Below the pieces are notes generated by a model that was not told the origin of the DNA, ran no database searches, and saw only the letters and a program-made list of their open reading frames with translations. A DNA stretch of 64,000 bases. Source: Beroe forskalii. Its lineage: Eukaryota; Ctenophora; Nuda; Beroida; Beroidae. Made by a program: the position numbers and the translations under genes. Every line of letters begins with the position of its first letter. Positions within the stretch are counted from its first letter, which is position 1. Positions 11,964 to 23,834 of this stretch are shown here, one piece after another. The stretch covers positions 1,116,001 through 1,180,000 of the forward strand of contig WFMF01000011.1 of NCBI GenBank assembly GCA_011033025.1. The letters are read 5' to 3'.

Positions 11964-12368
11964 TTAACTTGACTTTTTGAGTTGTCTGGTGAGGCTTCTA
12001 ATCTTTCTGTTCACAGCTGTTTTAGACACCCTCAGCTTGAATCTGTCAAAATCTCCCAGATTAGCCTTAGCTTTCTTGGCTTCAGCTTTTTTGCTGAGAC
12101 CAGTAGCCAGGAACTTGGTGTTGATATCTTCTTTGGTGAGCTCAGTACGGACTTTCTTTGTCTTGCATCCTCTGGGAATCTTAACTTTAAGGTCAGTCAC
12201 AGCAAGTTGGTTAAGTCTGACAACACACCGAGGTACACCACTTGTTGGGCCATCAACAAGCAAATGTTTCTGGTCCACAAGATCAACAATAGTGCAGATT
12301 TTTCCACTGTGGTCACCAATTCTGATGTAACAAACACGTCCAACTTCAATGAATCTCTGGTACAGCAT
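11964..12368 (-). CDS. RPL14: 60S ribosomal protein L14 (eL14)
   Basis: Component of the large cytosolic ribosomal subunit. ATG at 12366-12368, 134 residues, one uninterrupted exon. The N-terminal KOW-type SH3-like barrel is clear (RFIEVGRVCYIRIGDHSGK, then VDLVDQKHLLVDGP). The C-terminal half has the family features DINTKFLATGLSKK and LGDFDRFKLRVSK, followed by a basic helix ending RQLKKSS. The length fits the short invertebrate form, without the long alanine/lysine tail of mammals. TATTCCTTAG just before the ATG could be a 3' splice site, so a 5' UTR intron is possible. It lies head to tail with PAN3 on the same strand, about 1.6 kb upstream. Confidence 0.94.
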   Translation of the reverse strand: MLYQRFIEVGRVCYIRIGDHSGKICTIVDLVDQKHLLVDGPTSGVPRCVVRLNQLAVTDLKVKIPRGCKTKKVRTELTKEDINTKFLATGLSKKAEAKKAKANLGDFDRFKLRVSKTAVNRKIRSLTRQLKKSS

Positions 12369-12780
12369 TTTGCTAAGGAATACCCTATTTGAACAAAGGA
12401 ATGTTAGAACATCAAATCAGTGAAGAAAGGCATTGGGTGGATTGAATTAAATTGAATTATTTAAATAATCAATAGAAATTGAACAAGGTTTATATCACCA
12501 GTCTGTTGTTTGATGACACCTAATTCAGTTAATGGTTGGAACATATGATTTCCTTCATTACCCTATATCATCTATGGCGAAGAAATCATCAAGGAAAATT
12601 TGTTATGGCACATTCAACACTCTAAGATGCGTGAAGTTGTGCTTTTAACAGAATTAATATAGAAAGTTGAAGCACACAGGAAATCTGCGCATCTTTATTG
12701 AGGTCTCTTTCAATACTCTCTGGTTGAAGTACCCTATTATTGTGTTTATAATGATCTATGTTTATATATTCAATATACTT
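12369..12780. other. DNA upstream of RPL14
   Basis: AT-rich sequence without a recognised gene. It should include the RPL14 promoter and any 5' leader exon. The tandem duplication starts near its right edge. Confidence 0.4.
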
Positions 12781-13236
12781 AGAAGCCCTTTGCGGTGCCC
12801 TCACGAGGGTTTTCAATCAATTCAATCAAGCAGTCTGCACACATGTGCATAAACAAAGAAAATGAACAAGGCAGTATGCAAAGCAGCAAATTACATGTGT
12901 GCAGATTGCTAGATTACTAGAGGGCTTAAAGATGCACAGATTTCCAAGTAATGTTTCAACTTTCTACAAAATCACAAAAATTATTATATATATATCACAA
13001 AAATTTGCATGATGTATTAATTGAGTCCTGTCAATCAAGCAATCTGTGCACATGCATATCACTTAATATTTCAAAAAAATTCAAAGTTTTTAAATATGAG
13101 TTCTACTGCTATTAGTGCATGATTCCATTCAAAGTTCTTAGAACCCAAATTTTACGAAAGGAAATGTATGGGGAGCTGACTTATATGACATCACAACAAC
13201 AACCAGTTCATCCAAGGGTTAAAACGCATATGTGTC

Positions 13237-13482
13237 TTCATAGGTCGAAAACAACAGGTTGAAAGGTAGGTCGAAAAGAAGGTCGAGAGGACATGTAGAA
13301 TTTTACTGTGCCTCAGTCTGGATGGTTTTCACAACAGGAACTATCTTTTCCTCATCTCTCTTGAAGATTGAAAGCATGATCTGCAATTTTTAAGCCAAGA
13401 AGGGTCTTTATTGAGCCCTTTCTACCTACCTTTTCAACCTACTTTTTGACCTTCTTTTCAACCTGTTGTTTTCAACCTATGA
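13237..13482. mobile_element. Foldback MITE with about 50-bp inverted ends
   Basis: The left end CATAGGTCGAAAACAACAGG is answered on the right by CCTGTTGTTTTCAACCTATG. Both arms continue through further GGTTGAAAGGTAGGTCGAAA-type words. No coding capacity. A second copy lies at about 24573-24820 in copy B, so the element predates the duplication. Confidence 0.7.
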
Positions 13483-13739
13483 GCACACATATCAGTTAGG
13501 GTAGAGCAGACATTCTGGGCAAAACAGATACTTTTGTTTGGCAATGAGATGCGAAATGATTATTTAAAATTCTCAAACAACTTTTATTCAGCTCAATCTA
13601 AGGCACCCGTAACGTTTGTCGGTCAATCGAATGGAATTGGTCGATCGATCAACTCCATTGAAACAAACGATGTGTTTTACTGGTCCCTAATGACTTGAAT
13701 CGTGTTTCAGTGAGCAATATTTAGTTGTTTCCCTACCAG

Positions 13740-14720
13740 CTCAAAGGGAAGCGCGCGGCGCGAACACACACACACACCTATGTGGGCTTAGGAACCACGG
13801 GGGCCGCGTGCGCGTAAGCACCTGGGCCTGGTTAGGTGAAGCCGCATGTAATTGTAAATCCGACCGCAGCTTGCAAGATTCCTAAGCCCGAATAGGTGTG
13901 CGTACGCGCGCCGCAGACAGGGATATACGTGTTTAGCAACTTGCAAGACGATGCCGTCTTGACTCTGCGAGTCGGGGCGCGCGCGCTTCGCGCACGCAGG
14001 GGGCGGGGGCCAGGCAACGTCGCGTCTGGCAAGGTTTTGGTTAGGGCTATACTTAGGTTAAGGATACAGAAAACTGACCTTTAGATCTGTGACGTCACTC
14101 AGCCAGAGTTATATGGGACACATACCGGCACTGCTGCTGGCATTGACACAGTTACGGTGGCGTATCTCGTTCATGTTACCCTACCCTCACTCGCGCGGCG
14201 CACATTTGGACAATTATTGTGAGAATGTGAGACCTATTTTGCGCACGCATTCAGAGAACAGCCGCGCGAAGAAACAGGGACACAGCAATAGCATATGGCA
14301 AGGATCTCAGATCACCTTCGGCAGAGGAAATGGATGGCAACAACCGTCGCGACGGTGGAGTATCGAACTGATACTTGCGCGGCTTTTCCATGCGCGGCTC
14401 ACAAGATTATGACAGTGAGCCGCGCATGAAAAGCCACTTACGTATCACTATCATAGCTTGACATGTAGCGTTTGAACTTTCATATTTCGCCTTCAAATTG
14501 ATTTGGTTTTGTTAATCGAATTCGACTGATGAACACAAACCGGTTCTACCAATGGTTTAAAAATAAATAAACGTTTAAAACGTCGACAGACAACAACACC
14601 GCACACAAAATACCCCTTCAGAAATAGGAGACTGCGATTTGAGGGAAATTGCAAAATTTTGCAGGTATCAAAATAAAATTATTTGCAATTCCCAGAAACC
14701 ACAGGCCGTATTCATATTCG
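13740..14720. other. GC-rich, CpG-rich segment downstream of eEF1-gamma A
   Basis: No gene recognised. It holds runs such as GCGCGCGGCGCG, a short CA repeat, and the phrase CTGTGACGTCACTCAGCCAG at about 14085, which also occurs at about 25477 and, reverse-complemented, near 41470. Short palindromes GCGCGGCTCAC and GTGAGCCGCGC flank about 14390-14425. Confidence 0.5.
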
Positions 14721-14730
14721 AATCCAGGGT

Positions 14731-17700
14731 TTAGAAGTAGAAGTCCTTGTTGAAGAGTTTACCCTCCCAATCGTCAACATTTCCGGCAATGAAGCGCGAC
14801 CAGAGGGCCTTGTCGTCAGCATTTGACATATCCAGCTTCTTCAGGTCAAAATGCTCCATGTCGGTGTTCCAGTTTTCATCCTCCAGGAAGATAAGCTCGT
14901 AAAATATCGGCGCAGGAAGCATATAGTGGTGAAATGATGATCTCCTGTGCGCGGCTCATACTTCGAACTGAAGTTTGAGCGTCTTTTGTGTGCGCGGCGT
15001 ACGTTTGCAAGGCGTTTAGACGTTATTTATGTGTCTGTACGCCGCGCAAAATTACCCCGCGCACAAAAGTACTGCACACTGAGCGTCTTGTAATTGTATG
15101 CGCGTCGCATTTATAAATAACATGTCTGTAAGCCGCGCACTCAAAAAAACGCGCATACTGCAGTCCGAACTGCAGTTTGCGCGTCTTTTGTGCGCGGCGT
15201 AATTTTGCACGGCGTACAGACATATAAATAACATGTCTGAACGCCTTGCAAACGTACGCCGCGCACACGAAAGACGCGCAAACTTCTGTTCGAACTGTCC
15301 CCTTAAGCTTGTGTTCTGGGTGGTCAATCTAACATTGTTTCGGAGTTAGTTTAATGCATTTTTGCAAGGATTTAAATCACATTTGCGTGCTATCACTCAC
15401 CACGAAATTCGAAAAGCACATTTGCGCGCAGCAAAAAAGCAAAACGCGCGCCGTAATAATGACACTGATAGGCCGTGCACCAAGGTCGGGGACACCAAGG
15501 TCATGTTATGAAATTATTACATCAAGAAGTGTTTAATGTATGCATTGCAACATTATGGGTGAAGAGCAAATCTTGCACAGAGTTCTATGGTGAATCCAAT
15601 TTTTCGACCCTATATGGGTGCGACAAGAACAACAACAACATTTTCGACGGTATTAAATTACATTCATTGATGGTCTTATCAGCAATAAAATTTGCAGAAG
15701 TTCCTCTAGTTTTTTCTTCTAATCTTTCAAACTTGATACGTACCGGTACAGTTTGTGCATCGGTTTTTTCAGTTGTGAAAATAAACCGGCAATCTATCAG
15801 CAATATCGAAAGTGATTTAGTACTTAGTGTTCAGTCATAGTGATGTTGCTATTCGGGGTTGGAAAAATATGGCGGGGGGGATTCACAATTTGAATTTGTG
15901 TTCGAACTCCTATTATGAATGATTCAAAGTAGATGAGTGTTTCACTACCATCAAAAATCGATTATATCATTAAATTTTAATCAGGTATCACCAGAGCAAC
16001 ATGGTTCTCAGCAATTATCAAATATTTTATTGAGTACTTGGAAAGCAAGGGGCGTCGAACTCAGTGTTGGAAATGGAAACAAGTTCAGTAGCATTGCTAA
16101 ATTACAAGAAGAAGTACATCTCGAAGGAGCGTAAGGAAAGGGATGATCTACTAGATGGATTTTTGACAGACGAAGGGGGGTGGCCGACATATTTTTTTGT
16201 TTTTTTTGTTTTTTGTTTTTTTCAAAAAATCACATTTACCTTAACAAAAAACAAAAAACAAAAAAAACAAAAAACAAAAACAAAAAAACAAAAAAATACA
16301 AAAATACAAAACAAAAAAACAAAAAAACAAAAAAATACAAAACATAAAAAACAAAAACAAAAAAACATAAAAACATAAAAACAAAAAATACAAAAAACAA
16401 AAACATAAAAAACATAAAACATGAAATAAAAAAATACAAAAATTACAAAATAGATTAAAAAAACAAATAAAAGAGTAAATATAATACTATTGATACATCA
16501 AGTTATTAAGGTTTGCGTAGTAACCTTCTGCTGAATTGAGCGTGGAAAATCCATTTTCACATTCATTTTGTCAGTTCGAGCCCACATAACCAAACCTTAT
16601 TCTAACTCGGAACAAACAACATTGGTCACGTATTTCTTATCAATTCCTTCAACTCATCGACGTGAACTCAACGGCTGAAATACAGAAACTGACATCAAGT
16701 TTACGTGTTTCTATCGCATCTGAACTTGTTTCAATGTAATCAAGTCGAATGACCTATGCAAATATAAATTTCTTGAAATCCCTAATTTCTAGAAAACATC
16801 CACGTGAACGTGCTTCACAATTTCATCGTAGATTTCTCATTCCTATTTATTGAGACATTGAGAAACCATTATCACTTCGTCATTATATCACCGAATAGGG
16901 CTACATTCTAAATTTTCGGTCTTAAACGTAATTTCAAGCATTTGGCAGTTACATTTTAGAAGCCTCCTGCGACAAAATTTTCGACCGATCGCCTTAAATT
17001 AAGAACTCCTCTATTGCTAAATCTCTAGGTCTAAAAGCAATGTGTATCGAAGTAAAACACAATCTGGCGAAAACTCTCTGAGTTACAGATGTTCAAAGTA
17101 GGGAAAATAGCGTTCTATCGCAAAATACTTTATTAGAGTGGTTTCACTCGATTTTGAAGACGACACCACAGCAGCAAAATGGGCACAAACCAAATTCCCT
17201 TTCATATTTTTTGGTTTTCATGTTTTTTGGTTTTTTATGTTTTTGTTTTTTGTATTTTTTTGTTTTTATTGTATTTTTTGTTTTTATTGTTTTTTATGTT
17301 TTTTAACTTTTTGTAACTTTTTGTTTTTTTTGTTTTTTTTGTTTTTTTTGTTTTTTATGTTTTTTTTTTTTGTTTTTTTTTTTTTTGTTTTTTTTTTTTT
17401 TTTTATTTGTTTTTTGTTTTTTTCAGAAAACAACATTTACCTTAACAAAAAAAACAAAAAAAACAAAAAATAGGTCGACCCCCCCCCGACGAAGTATCCC
17501 ATAAGGATGCAGAAAATTTAGACATTTTGAGGGGTTTCATTAATGATGAGTTTCAGGAGAAACCAAGTAGTGATGAACTTGAAAAACCAGCGTTAGATCA
17601 GAACGAAGCTGAAGCTAGCGAGGTATCCCCTAAGTTTCTAGAGTGGTTTGAAGGCAAAAGAGAACCGAGAACAGAGGAAGAAAAGATTATATACGGGGTA

Positions 17701-20380
17701 AGTTTCTTCAATGAACTATTTAAGGAACCCATGGAAAATGAATGTGATTGGAAAGCTAAGATCGTTCTTCAGCTACAATATATTGCCGTTGGATACGACG
17801 GTTATGCGGAATCGGTAAGAAAATGCACATTTCTTGACGTGATCAGCCTGGATCGCAACGACTTGGAAAGTCTCTTCGACCAATACGCTGGGTTATCAAA
17901 AAATTTGGAGAATGTTGGAGACAGAACAACATTGGATTTGATATACAATTCTCCGAAACTTCTGATATTTTGTCTGTACATGTTTATCAACGTAGCCCCA
18001 ATTAAGGAAAGTTTTTTGCAAACGGTCGAACTAAAAGAAATTTTAGGAAGGATGGCTTGGGAAGGATTATCAATTCTCGATGAAACCCGTGAAAACCTGC
18101 AGCAAATTCCGGAATTTAGTTACAGGTTATGGGAAGTGATGTCGATGTATACAAACAGCTGGATGAGAGACCTCGCTGGACGTTTCAGAATATCTGATGA
18201 AACTTTAGAATCTGTTATCAATCAGTTTGACAGTGAGCTGATTGGCATTATGAAACAACACCTTGCAGAAATTATTAATTTTGTTGATGCATTAAATGTG
18301 TCTATACTTAGAAGTCTCTTTATCATTATAAAAGCCGGCTGTGTCTATAGTAGGACTAGGGAGAGATACGGCAAAGAAAACATTGGAAAGTTTTTGAACA
18401 TGCATCCTCTACTGAAACCTTTACTCTTTACAATGAATATAATGCAAAAGTTGAATTTTGAAACACTACAACTTTGAAACACTAATATTCTGGATTAGAT
18501 AATGGAATGTTTTGTTTCAATGGCGATTTAGAATTGGAATGCTATGGGAAATTGCTCAAATTACCAGTGGAATTTCGATTTATCAACCTAAAATTTCGGA
18601 ATGATCTTAAGAAATGCAGGAAATTTTTCATCTAAATAGGCTACAGCGCGTTAATCCGCTTTACTATGTTTCTTTTAGAAAATACCTTTGTTATCTCAAA
18701 AAAGCACCCAAGCGCGTCGTAAGTCGACGCGCCTCGAAAGGTCGACAAACGGTAAACCGAAACAGGAAATTTAAATTTTGCAATATCATGACACGGCACA
18801 ATTATGATCGGCGCCGTATTATTTAATTTGCGTATTGAAATCCACAGCCTCTCATGTCATCTTTTTTGCATACGATACCAAATGCCCGAATGGACCTACC
18901 CCATAGTTAAATCTGCCGGTGTGAACGACAAACGTCAGACTTAACCATCTGATTGGTTTAATTGGTATCGTACACAAAGGAGAGGCAGGGGATGGACGGA
19001 TTACTGCGCCAATTTCGAATACGTGGACTTTATTATGAGCCGCGCACATAGGCGCAAATAAATCTCACTTACAAGGAAGAAGTTCTTGTCGCCCCGGCCG
19101 AGCCAGATTCCGGCGATAACGAGGTCTGGTTCGTCACCGAACGAGTAGATGATTCCGAAACCGAACTTCCTGAACGACTCTAGTCGCTGAAGGATACCTG
19201 GGAGCAGGGGAGAACGTGGGATAAAATTTGCAGATTTTAGTCGTGGCAAAATCCCGGCTGACTTCTATTGTACGAGACGTAATCTCGTCGCAATCTTTTA
19301 GACATTAACCAATGATTGGTTAGGGTAAAAGGCACCACTATAGGTTAATTATACTGCTACGCACATGAAAAAAACGAATATTCCGTCACTATTATAGCAA
19401 TCAATACCTTTGCAAAGGTTGTTGGCCTTGGTCTGCTTGTTCATTGGGTATTTGTACAGACTGGTCCAAACACTCCATTCTCCGGTCTTGAAGTGCTCGT
19501 TGAAGTAAGCCATCACGGCTTCAGCGGGCTCGTTCCAGTACAGCCTGAGAGAGTGACGTCATTACCTTAGGGCGAAGTGATGACGTCATTATCGTGAAAT
19601 AAACTCATAAGTGTCGTTTAATTGGCAAAATTCTGGCACAGCCAGAAAAGTTTCAGTAATTCAGACTTTAAAATGAGGGCAAATGCCTATCATAAGCAAT
19701 GAAAAAGGGTACAGTTTGGTCAAGTCACATGACATGCTTATACCTCTTGAATGAATCCATGTCGAATGTGGTCGGAGGTAGGTCAGCGAAAGGCTTCTTC
19801 TTTTCAACCTTCGGCTTATCTTCAGCTGCAGGCTTAGGCTCCTGAGAAAGCAGGAATTTGTTAACTTATTCGATAGAAAGGTGGATGGAGCTAAGTTAGT
19901 TCTTTAGATTACACTGGATTTAAACTGCAGTCAATAGTTCACGAAAAAAAACACTCCTTTAATAATGGACATCATCCTACCTCTTTCTTAGCCTCTTCTT
20001 TCTTGGGGGCTTCCTTTTTGGGGGACTGGTCCTTCTTGAGGGCGGGCTCCTTCTTCTGTTTGGGGTGGTTTTCGGCGAACAGTTTTGCTGAAATTTGAAG
20101 TTATCACCATTTTGTTTTGGACGCTCACACACCTCTTCCGCTTCTCAGTTCTCAAGATAAGCTTGGAATGCCAAGCATCAAAAGAATAACAACCATCTAA
20201 TATAAAAGTTTACGAACGACTTTTCTCAATCCAAAAGAAATCTCTCTTACCATCGAACTGAGCTGGTTTGAGGCAGTAACTGGTTTCTCCAAGAACCCTC
20301 GTTACCTCGTCTTGGTGTACGATGGTATCGAACCACCTAGTTACGTTAACATAGGTGTTCCTCGTCTTCTCATCGAACAT
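14731..20380 (-). CDS. EEF1G: eEF1-gamma copy A, 3' six exons
   Basis: Elongation factor 1-gamma, the structural subunit of the eEF1B complex that recharges eEF1A with GTP. Exons on the minus strand: 20251-20380, 19981-20087, 19744-19841, 19408-19544, 19073-19197, 14731-14880 (with stop). All have GT and AG borders and consistent phases; 747 bases give 248 residues. The first exon ends the GST-like domain (NVTRWFDTIVHQDEVTRVLG, then CLKPAQFDA). Next come a lysine-rich linker (KQKKEPALKKDQSPKKEAPK) and the conserved C-terminal domain: PFADLPPTTFDMDSFKR, LYWNEPAEAVMAYFNEHF, GILQRLESFRKFGF, GIWLGRGDKNFFL. The end NKDFYF differs from the usual NQGKIFK. The exons for most of the N-terminal GST-like domain were not found upstream, so this may be a truncated copy or have distant exons. 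The 4.2-kb last intron hosts another gene. Confidence 0.9.
14881..16063. other. Last intron of eEF1-gamma A, 3' half
   Basis: Non-coding intron sequence with many CpG-rich inverted words (GCGCGGCGTA and TACGCCGCGC) that could fold at about 14950-15290. It matches about 26519-27819 in copy B apart from a foldback element present only in B. Confidence 0.6.
16064..18477 (+). pseudogene. Nested intronic gene, copy A, split by a TIR element
   Basis: Plus-strand gene inside the last intron of eEF1-gamma A, antisense to its host. The ATG at 16064 opens about 37 codons matching copy B (KKKYISKERK, LLDGFLTDE). A T-rich TIR element then interrupts the frame at 16175. The frame resumes at 17488 after a short target duplication and runs to a stop at 18475-18477. 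From there to about 17798 the DNA is almost identical to copy B (EKPALDQNEAEASEVSPKFL). Beyond that only about 55-60% of residues match by eye. The protein is helix-rich and acidic at first, with no recognised domain. The element makes this copy unlikely to encode the full protein unless it is spliced out. Confidence 0.7.
16176..17487. mobile_element. T-rich TIR element, insertion 1
   Basis: About 1.3 kb with inverted ends: GGGGG(G)TGGCCGACATATTT on the left and the complement of GGGGGGGTCGACCTATTT on the right. Inside each end is a long T/A tract (TTTTTTGT units) and then ACATTTACCTTAACAAAA in inverted arrangement. The bases GACGAAG flank it on both sides, a 6-7 bp target duplication. The matching site in copy B (near 27929) is uninterrupted. 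The roughly 900-bp core has no long frame apart from low-complexity phenylalanine runs, so the element looks non-autonomous. Its core is nearly identical to insertion 2 at 30125-31458. Confidence 0.85.
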
Positions 20381-21490
20381 CTGGGAATGAAGGGATGGAA
20401 ATTAAAGGGTGAATTTCGTGGTGAAAAGCGATTGTTTTCTTTGTTTGATACTTCAGCGAGTACTATCGATAACATTTATCATGTTCCTGGAATCGTTAAA
20501 GAGTTTTCAGAAAATTTATATTCCCCCAAGAAGATAGAATGATGTATGATCACCAATTGACAATACATTGTGTACAATATACATTTCAGCAACGGTTCTA
20601 TACAATTCCATCGAACGCGCGCACAGGTCGCGCGCGCAAAATTTTCCAGCGCAGTGAGAAATTGTGTGGTTTGCAAGGAAAAGCGCGCATTTCGGAAGAC
20701 CTTTTTGATCAAAACGGTTATATTGACGTCATGTCATTGTGCAGCAGTATACAAATTAATTAGCAAATTCAATTTTGAATTCAGTTAATTCGTTGGCATC
20801 GCTCTCACCTGGTTAAGAAGAACGGTGTTATCACAACGGTAATTTGTTTCGTTGCAGGACGCCATCTCCCTGTCATATTCTTCAAGCAGGAGTTGGTAAA
20901 TGTTACGAGTTTACAAAGTATCGTGATAAAGTATGAAATGAAATGTCCAACGCATAATGCTTAATGCTGCGAAGTGAAAGTGTTTCCATGACAAAACACC
21001 CCCATACCTGAACGTGTACAATAGACCGGGGGGGCGGGATTTTGTCCGTGGGAGTTTTTTCCACTCCGGTTAAGTAGATAGTTAGGTCGAGAGTTAGCAC
21101 ACAATAAGGCGGGTAACGGAACATATGTCGGACAAGATAATGTCTAACTTATACCCAGGCCAGAAATATCTCAGGAGCATGCGATTGATGTAACTATTGG
21201 ACACGTTCCTGTAAAACCAGTCTGAACCTGGCCAGAGCGGGAAATGATTTGGTGAAAGGCTGTTGTTTGCTGATCCACCCCAGCTTCATTCTTCATCTCA
21301 CTAACCCACACCATCATAATAAATACATAAATAAAACCTCCTCACATCAGAGAAGTTATATTCCTCAGACCAAAAGGGGGACAATGTAACGTTAAGCAAA
21401 GATATCTTCAATCTAAATAGTGCCTATTTTAACATGAATCTCTCAATTTCAATTCTTTGTAAGAATCCACTTCAATCATGGAATTATTCT
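20381..21490. other. DNA 5' of the first visible eEF1-gamma A exon
   Basis: I looked here for the missing GST-like exons and saw none. A CpG palindrome-like run (CGCGCGCACAGGTCGCGCGC) lies at about 20616. The sequence matches copy B until about 21490. Confidence 0.5.
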
Positions 21491-23160
21491 TATCAAAAAG
21501 GAGTCTGCCATGCAATAAACAAGAAAATGAAGATTGTTATTGTTGAATTTGAATTTGAATTTGAAAATAATTTTTACAGCACAATTACAGAATATATTTT
21601 TCCCATTAATATATCTAAAGAAGCTTCTTGGATGTGCTGGAGGGAAAGCACTTAGCCAATCATAAAAGACTGTTAACAAGGCTACTCATAAGAATATACT
21701 ATAATATATTTATTCATATTCACAAAAATTTTCATTGCTGGAAATTTTTATGTCAAAAAAACTTAAAATTACACTCTTGAAACAGTGCATACTAAAACTA
21801 AAAAGAGTTTAAAACGTATTTACAAACATAAAGCTGCAGATTAGTGACTTGCCAAGGTCAGGCTGCATTTTAATGACAATCCCAGGTCAAAACAAAATAA
21901 TTTAAGTTAAATTTGATATAAAAGTATTCCCGCCCTGGCCAGGGCGGTAACCCCCCGCGGTAATAAAAAAGACTGGCCAGGGTATATATTAGACGAACGA
22001 GTGTCACAGGGTGATATAAGAATAATAATATAGATATAATATATACGATAGATCATGATAATTCGGGACCCAATTTATAAGGCCGAGATCTCAAGAACGG
22101 GAAATGGTAGAGCCATGATCGAGGTCAAGTTTTGTTGATCTAAGATGGGAAAATGTTATAGGCTATAAGAGAAGTTCTGGTGACGTCATTTTCACGTCAC
22201 TATGACGTCATCAACTTAGCGAAATTTTGTTTCTTTTTTTTAGCGAAAATAGCTAATTTCGAGCGCATTTTTCACCAAGAAGGAAAGGAGATAGCGGTCT
22301 GATTTTTCAGAACAATTTTTAGCAAATTTAAAGAGTTTCTTCAGAAAATCATATACGGATTATTGGGCTATCTCGATTTTTCATCGAGATATACGCGATT
22401 TTCTAAGGTACGGTGAAAATCGATTTCCAAATTATAGGACAAAAGTTAAATGAGTGAGGTGTCAAGAACTGCAACTTATCTTGAGATGAGACTGGTCAAA
22501 GTATGTTGTACTAAGGGTGGAATTGTCTTATAGGCTATATGGGAGGTTGGTTTGAGTCTATTTGGGTGCTGTGATGACGTCATCAAAATCGCGTAAAACC
22601 ACTCAAAATAGCGTATTTTGCGATAGAACGCTATTTTGCGCTACTTTTTGGACATCTCTAACTCAAAAATGGTTTCATCGGATTATGTTTTACTTTTGAT
22701 ATGCTGCTTTTAAGAGACCTTAAGATTTAGCTATAAAACGAGTTTCAGGGCGATCGGTCGAAGATTGTTGTCGTGGAGGCTTCCCAAAATTGAACTGCAA
22801 ATTGATTGAAATTACGTTTATGAAAAATTGTACTGTAATCCTATTCTGTGATACGATGGTCTACTGATAATGGTTTCTCCATGTCTTGCAGAATAGGGAT
22901 GGGAAATACGATGAACTAGTGGAGCACGTGAGTTGACGCGGACGTTTTGTAGAAATTAGAAAGAAATTGATATCTACACAGGATTTTCGACTTGATTACG
23001 TTGAAATGAGTTTAAATACGACTAATGCACGTGAAATTAGATCTAGTTGCCATATTTCAGCACGTGAGTACACACGGACGTTTTGTAGAAATTAGGGATT
23101 TGAAGAAATTTGGCGTTTACACGGGATTTTCGACTTGATTATGTTGAAATGAGTTTAAAT
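21491..23160. mobile_element. Inter-copy spacer with a diverged relative of the T-rich element core
   Basis: Absent from the paired position after copy B. From about 22590 to 23150 the plus strand resembles the reverse complement of the T-rich element core: shared words include TTTGCGATAGAACGCTATTT, GGCGATCGGTCGAA, and GAATAGGGATGGGAAA against TTTCTCATTCCTATT. No coding region found. I see no crisp ends, so its limits are approximate. Confidence 0.5.
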
Positions 23161-23162
23161 AC

Positions 23163-23402
23163 GACTAACGGGGGTCTGAATAACGGGGGTCTGAATAACG
23201 GGTCCGAAATGACGGGGGTCCTAATGACGGGGGTCCGAATAACGGGGGTCCGAATAACAGGGTCCGCATAACAGGGGGGCCCAATGACGGGAGTCCGAAT
23301 AACGGGGTCCGAATAACGGGGTCCAATAACGGGGATCCGAATAACGGGGGTCCGAAAAAGGGGGTCCCGAATAACGGGGGTCCGAATAACGGGGGTCCGG
23401 TA
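23163..23402. repeat. Short G-rich minisatellite (GGGGGTCCGAATAAC units)
   Basis: Roughly sixteen units of 14-16 bases built on AACGGGGGTCCGAAT, with length variation in the G run and occasional ATGACGG variants. The G runs could form a G-quadruplex on the plus strand. Confidence 0.85.
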
Positions 23403-23441
23403 ATATGGGTTTAAACTACATACATCTGTCAAAGATATCAC

Positions 23442-23570
23442 AAAACCGTTGGACGGTTGGTCTAGTAACCCCGCGGGTTTGGATGTGACAACGGAACCTG
23501 AAAAAGAGACAAATGGGCTGATCACATCCAAAACCAGCGGGGTTACTAGACCAACAAATTAACGGTTTTG
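23442..23570. repeat. Hairpin-forming inverted repeat
   Basis: AAAACCGTT, TTGGTCTAGTAACCCCGC and TTTGGATGTGA on the left are answered by TCACATCCAAAA, GCGGGGTTACTAGACCAA and AACGGTTTT on the right. The arms are about 45 bases and the loop about 40. A small foldback element or remnant. Confidence 0.75.
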
Positions 23571-23834
23571 GTGGTAAATAAAAAGAAAGAAAATTCCCTC
23601 AGTCACACAATATCGCTAACAAGAAAAAAAATCTGTTACATGAATACTTTAAAATGAAAACGGCAAATATCATTATATATATAACAAGTATACAAATATT
23701 GTGAAACTAGGGTGAGAATAAATGAATTAATTTTTTTTGTTCACTGCAACATCTCATGGGGTCGGTCTAAAAAATTTGTGATATCTACTTAATTAAGTTC
23801 CAAGGTAATTAAGTTCTAAGCACACTTTAAGTGT

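Larger units (their letters stand above)
12781..21490. repeat. Segmental direct duplication, copy A
   Basis: This block matches about 24190-33350 in the same order and orientation: the upstream MITE, GC-rich sequence, all six eEF1-gamma exons, their introns, the nested plus-strand gene, and upstream DNA ending near the words CTTCAATCATGGAATTATTC. Exons are almost identical and most intron DNA is highly similar. Differences are discrete insertions: foldback elements only in B, and T-rich TIR elements at different places in each copy. Confidence 0.92.

Noticed and set aside
11977-12392. Two plus-strand frames opposite RPL14
   Set aside because: Shadow frames of the ribosomal protein gene.
16197-16440. 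Phenylalanine- and lysine-rich frames around 16.2-16.4, 17.2-17.5, 30.2-30.4 and 31.1-31.4 kb
   Set aside because: They are translations of the T/A tracts inside the T-rich TIR elements.
17527-18477. An independent start at 17527 for the copy A nested gene
   Set aside because: The codon there is TTG, not ATG, and in copy B it is an internal Leu; the true start is at 16064 before the insertion.
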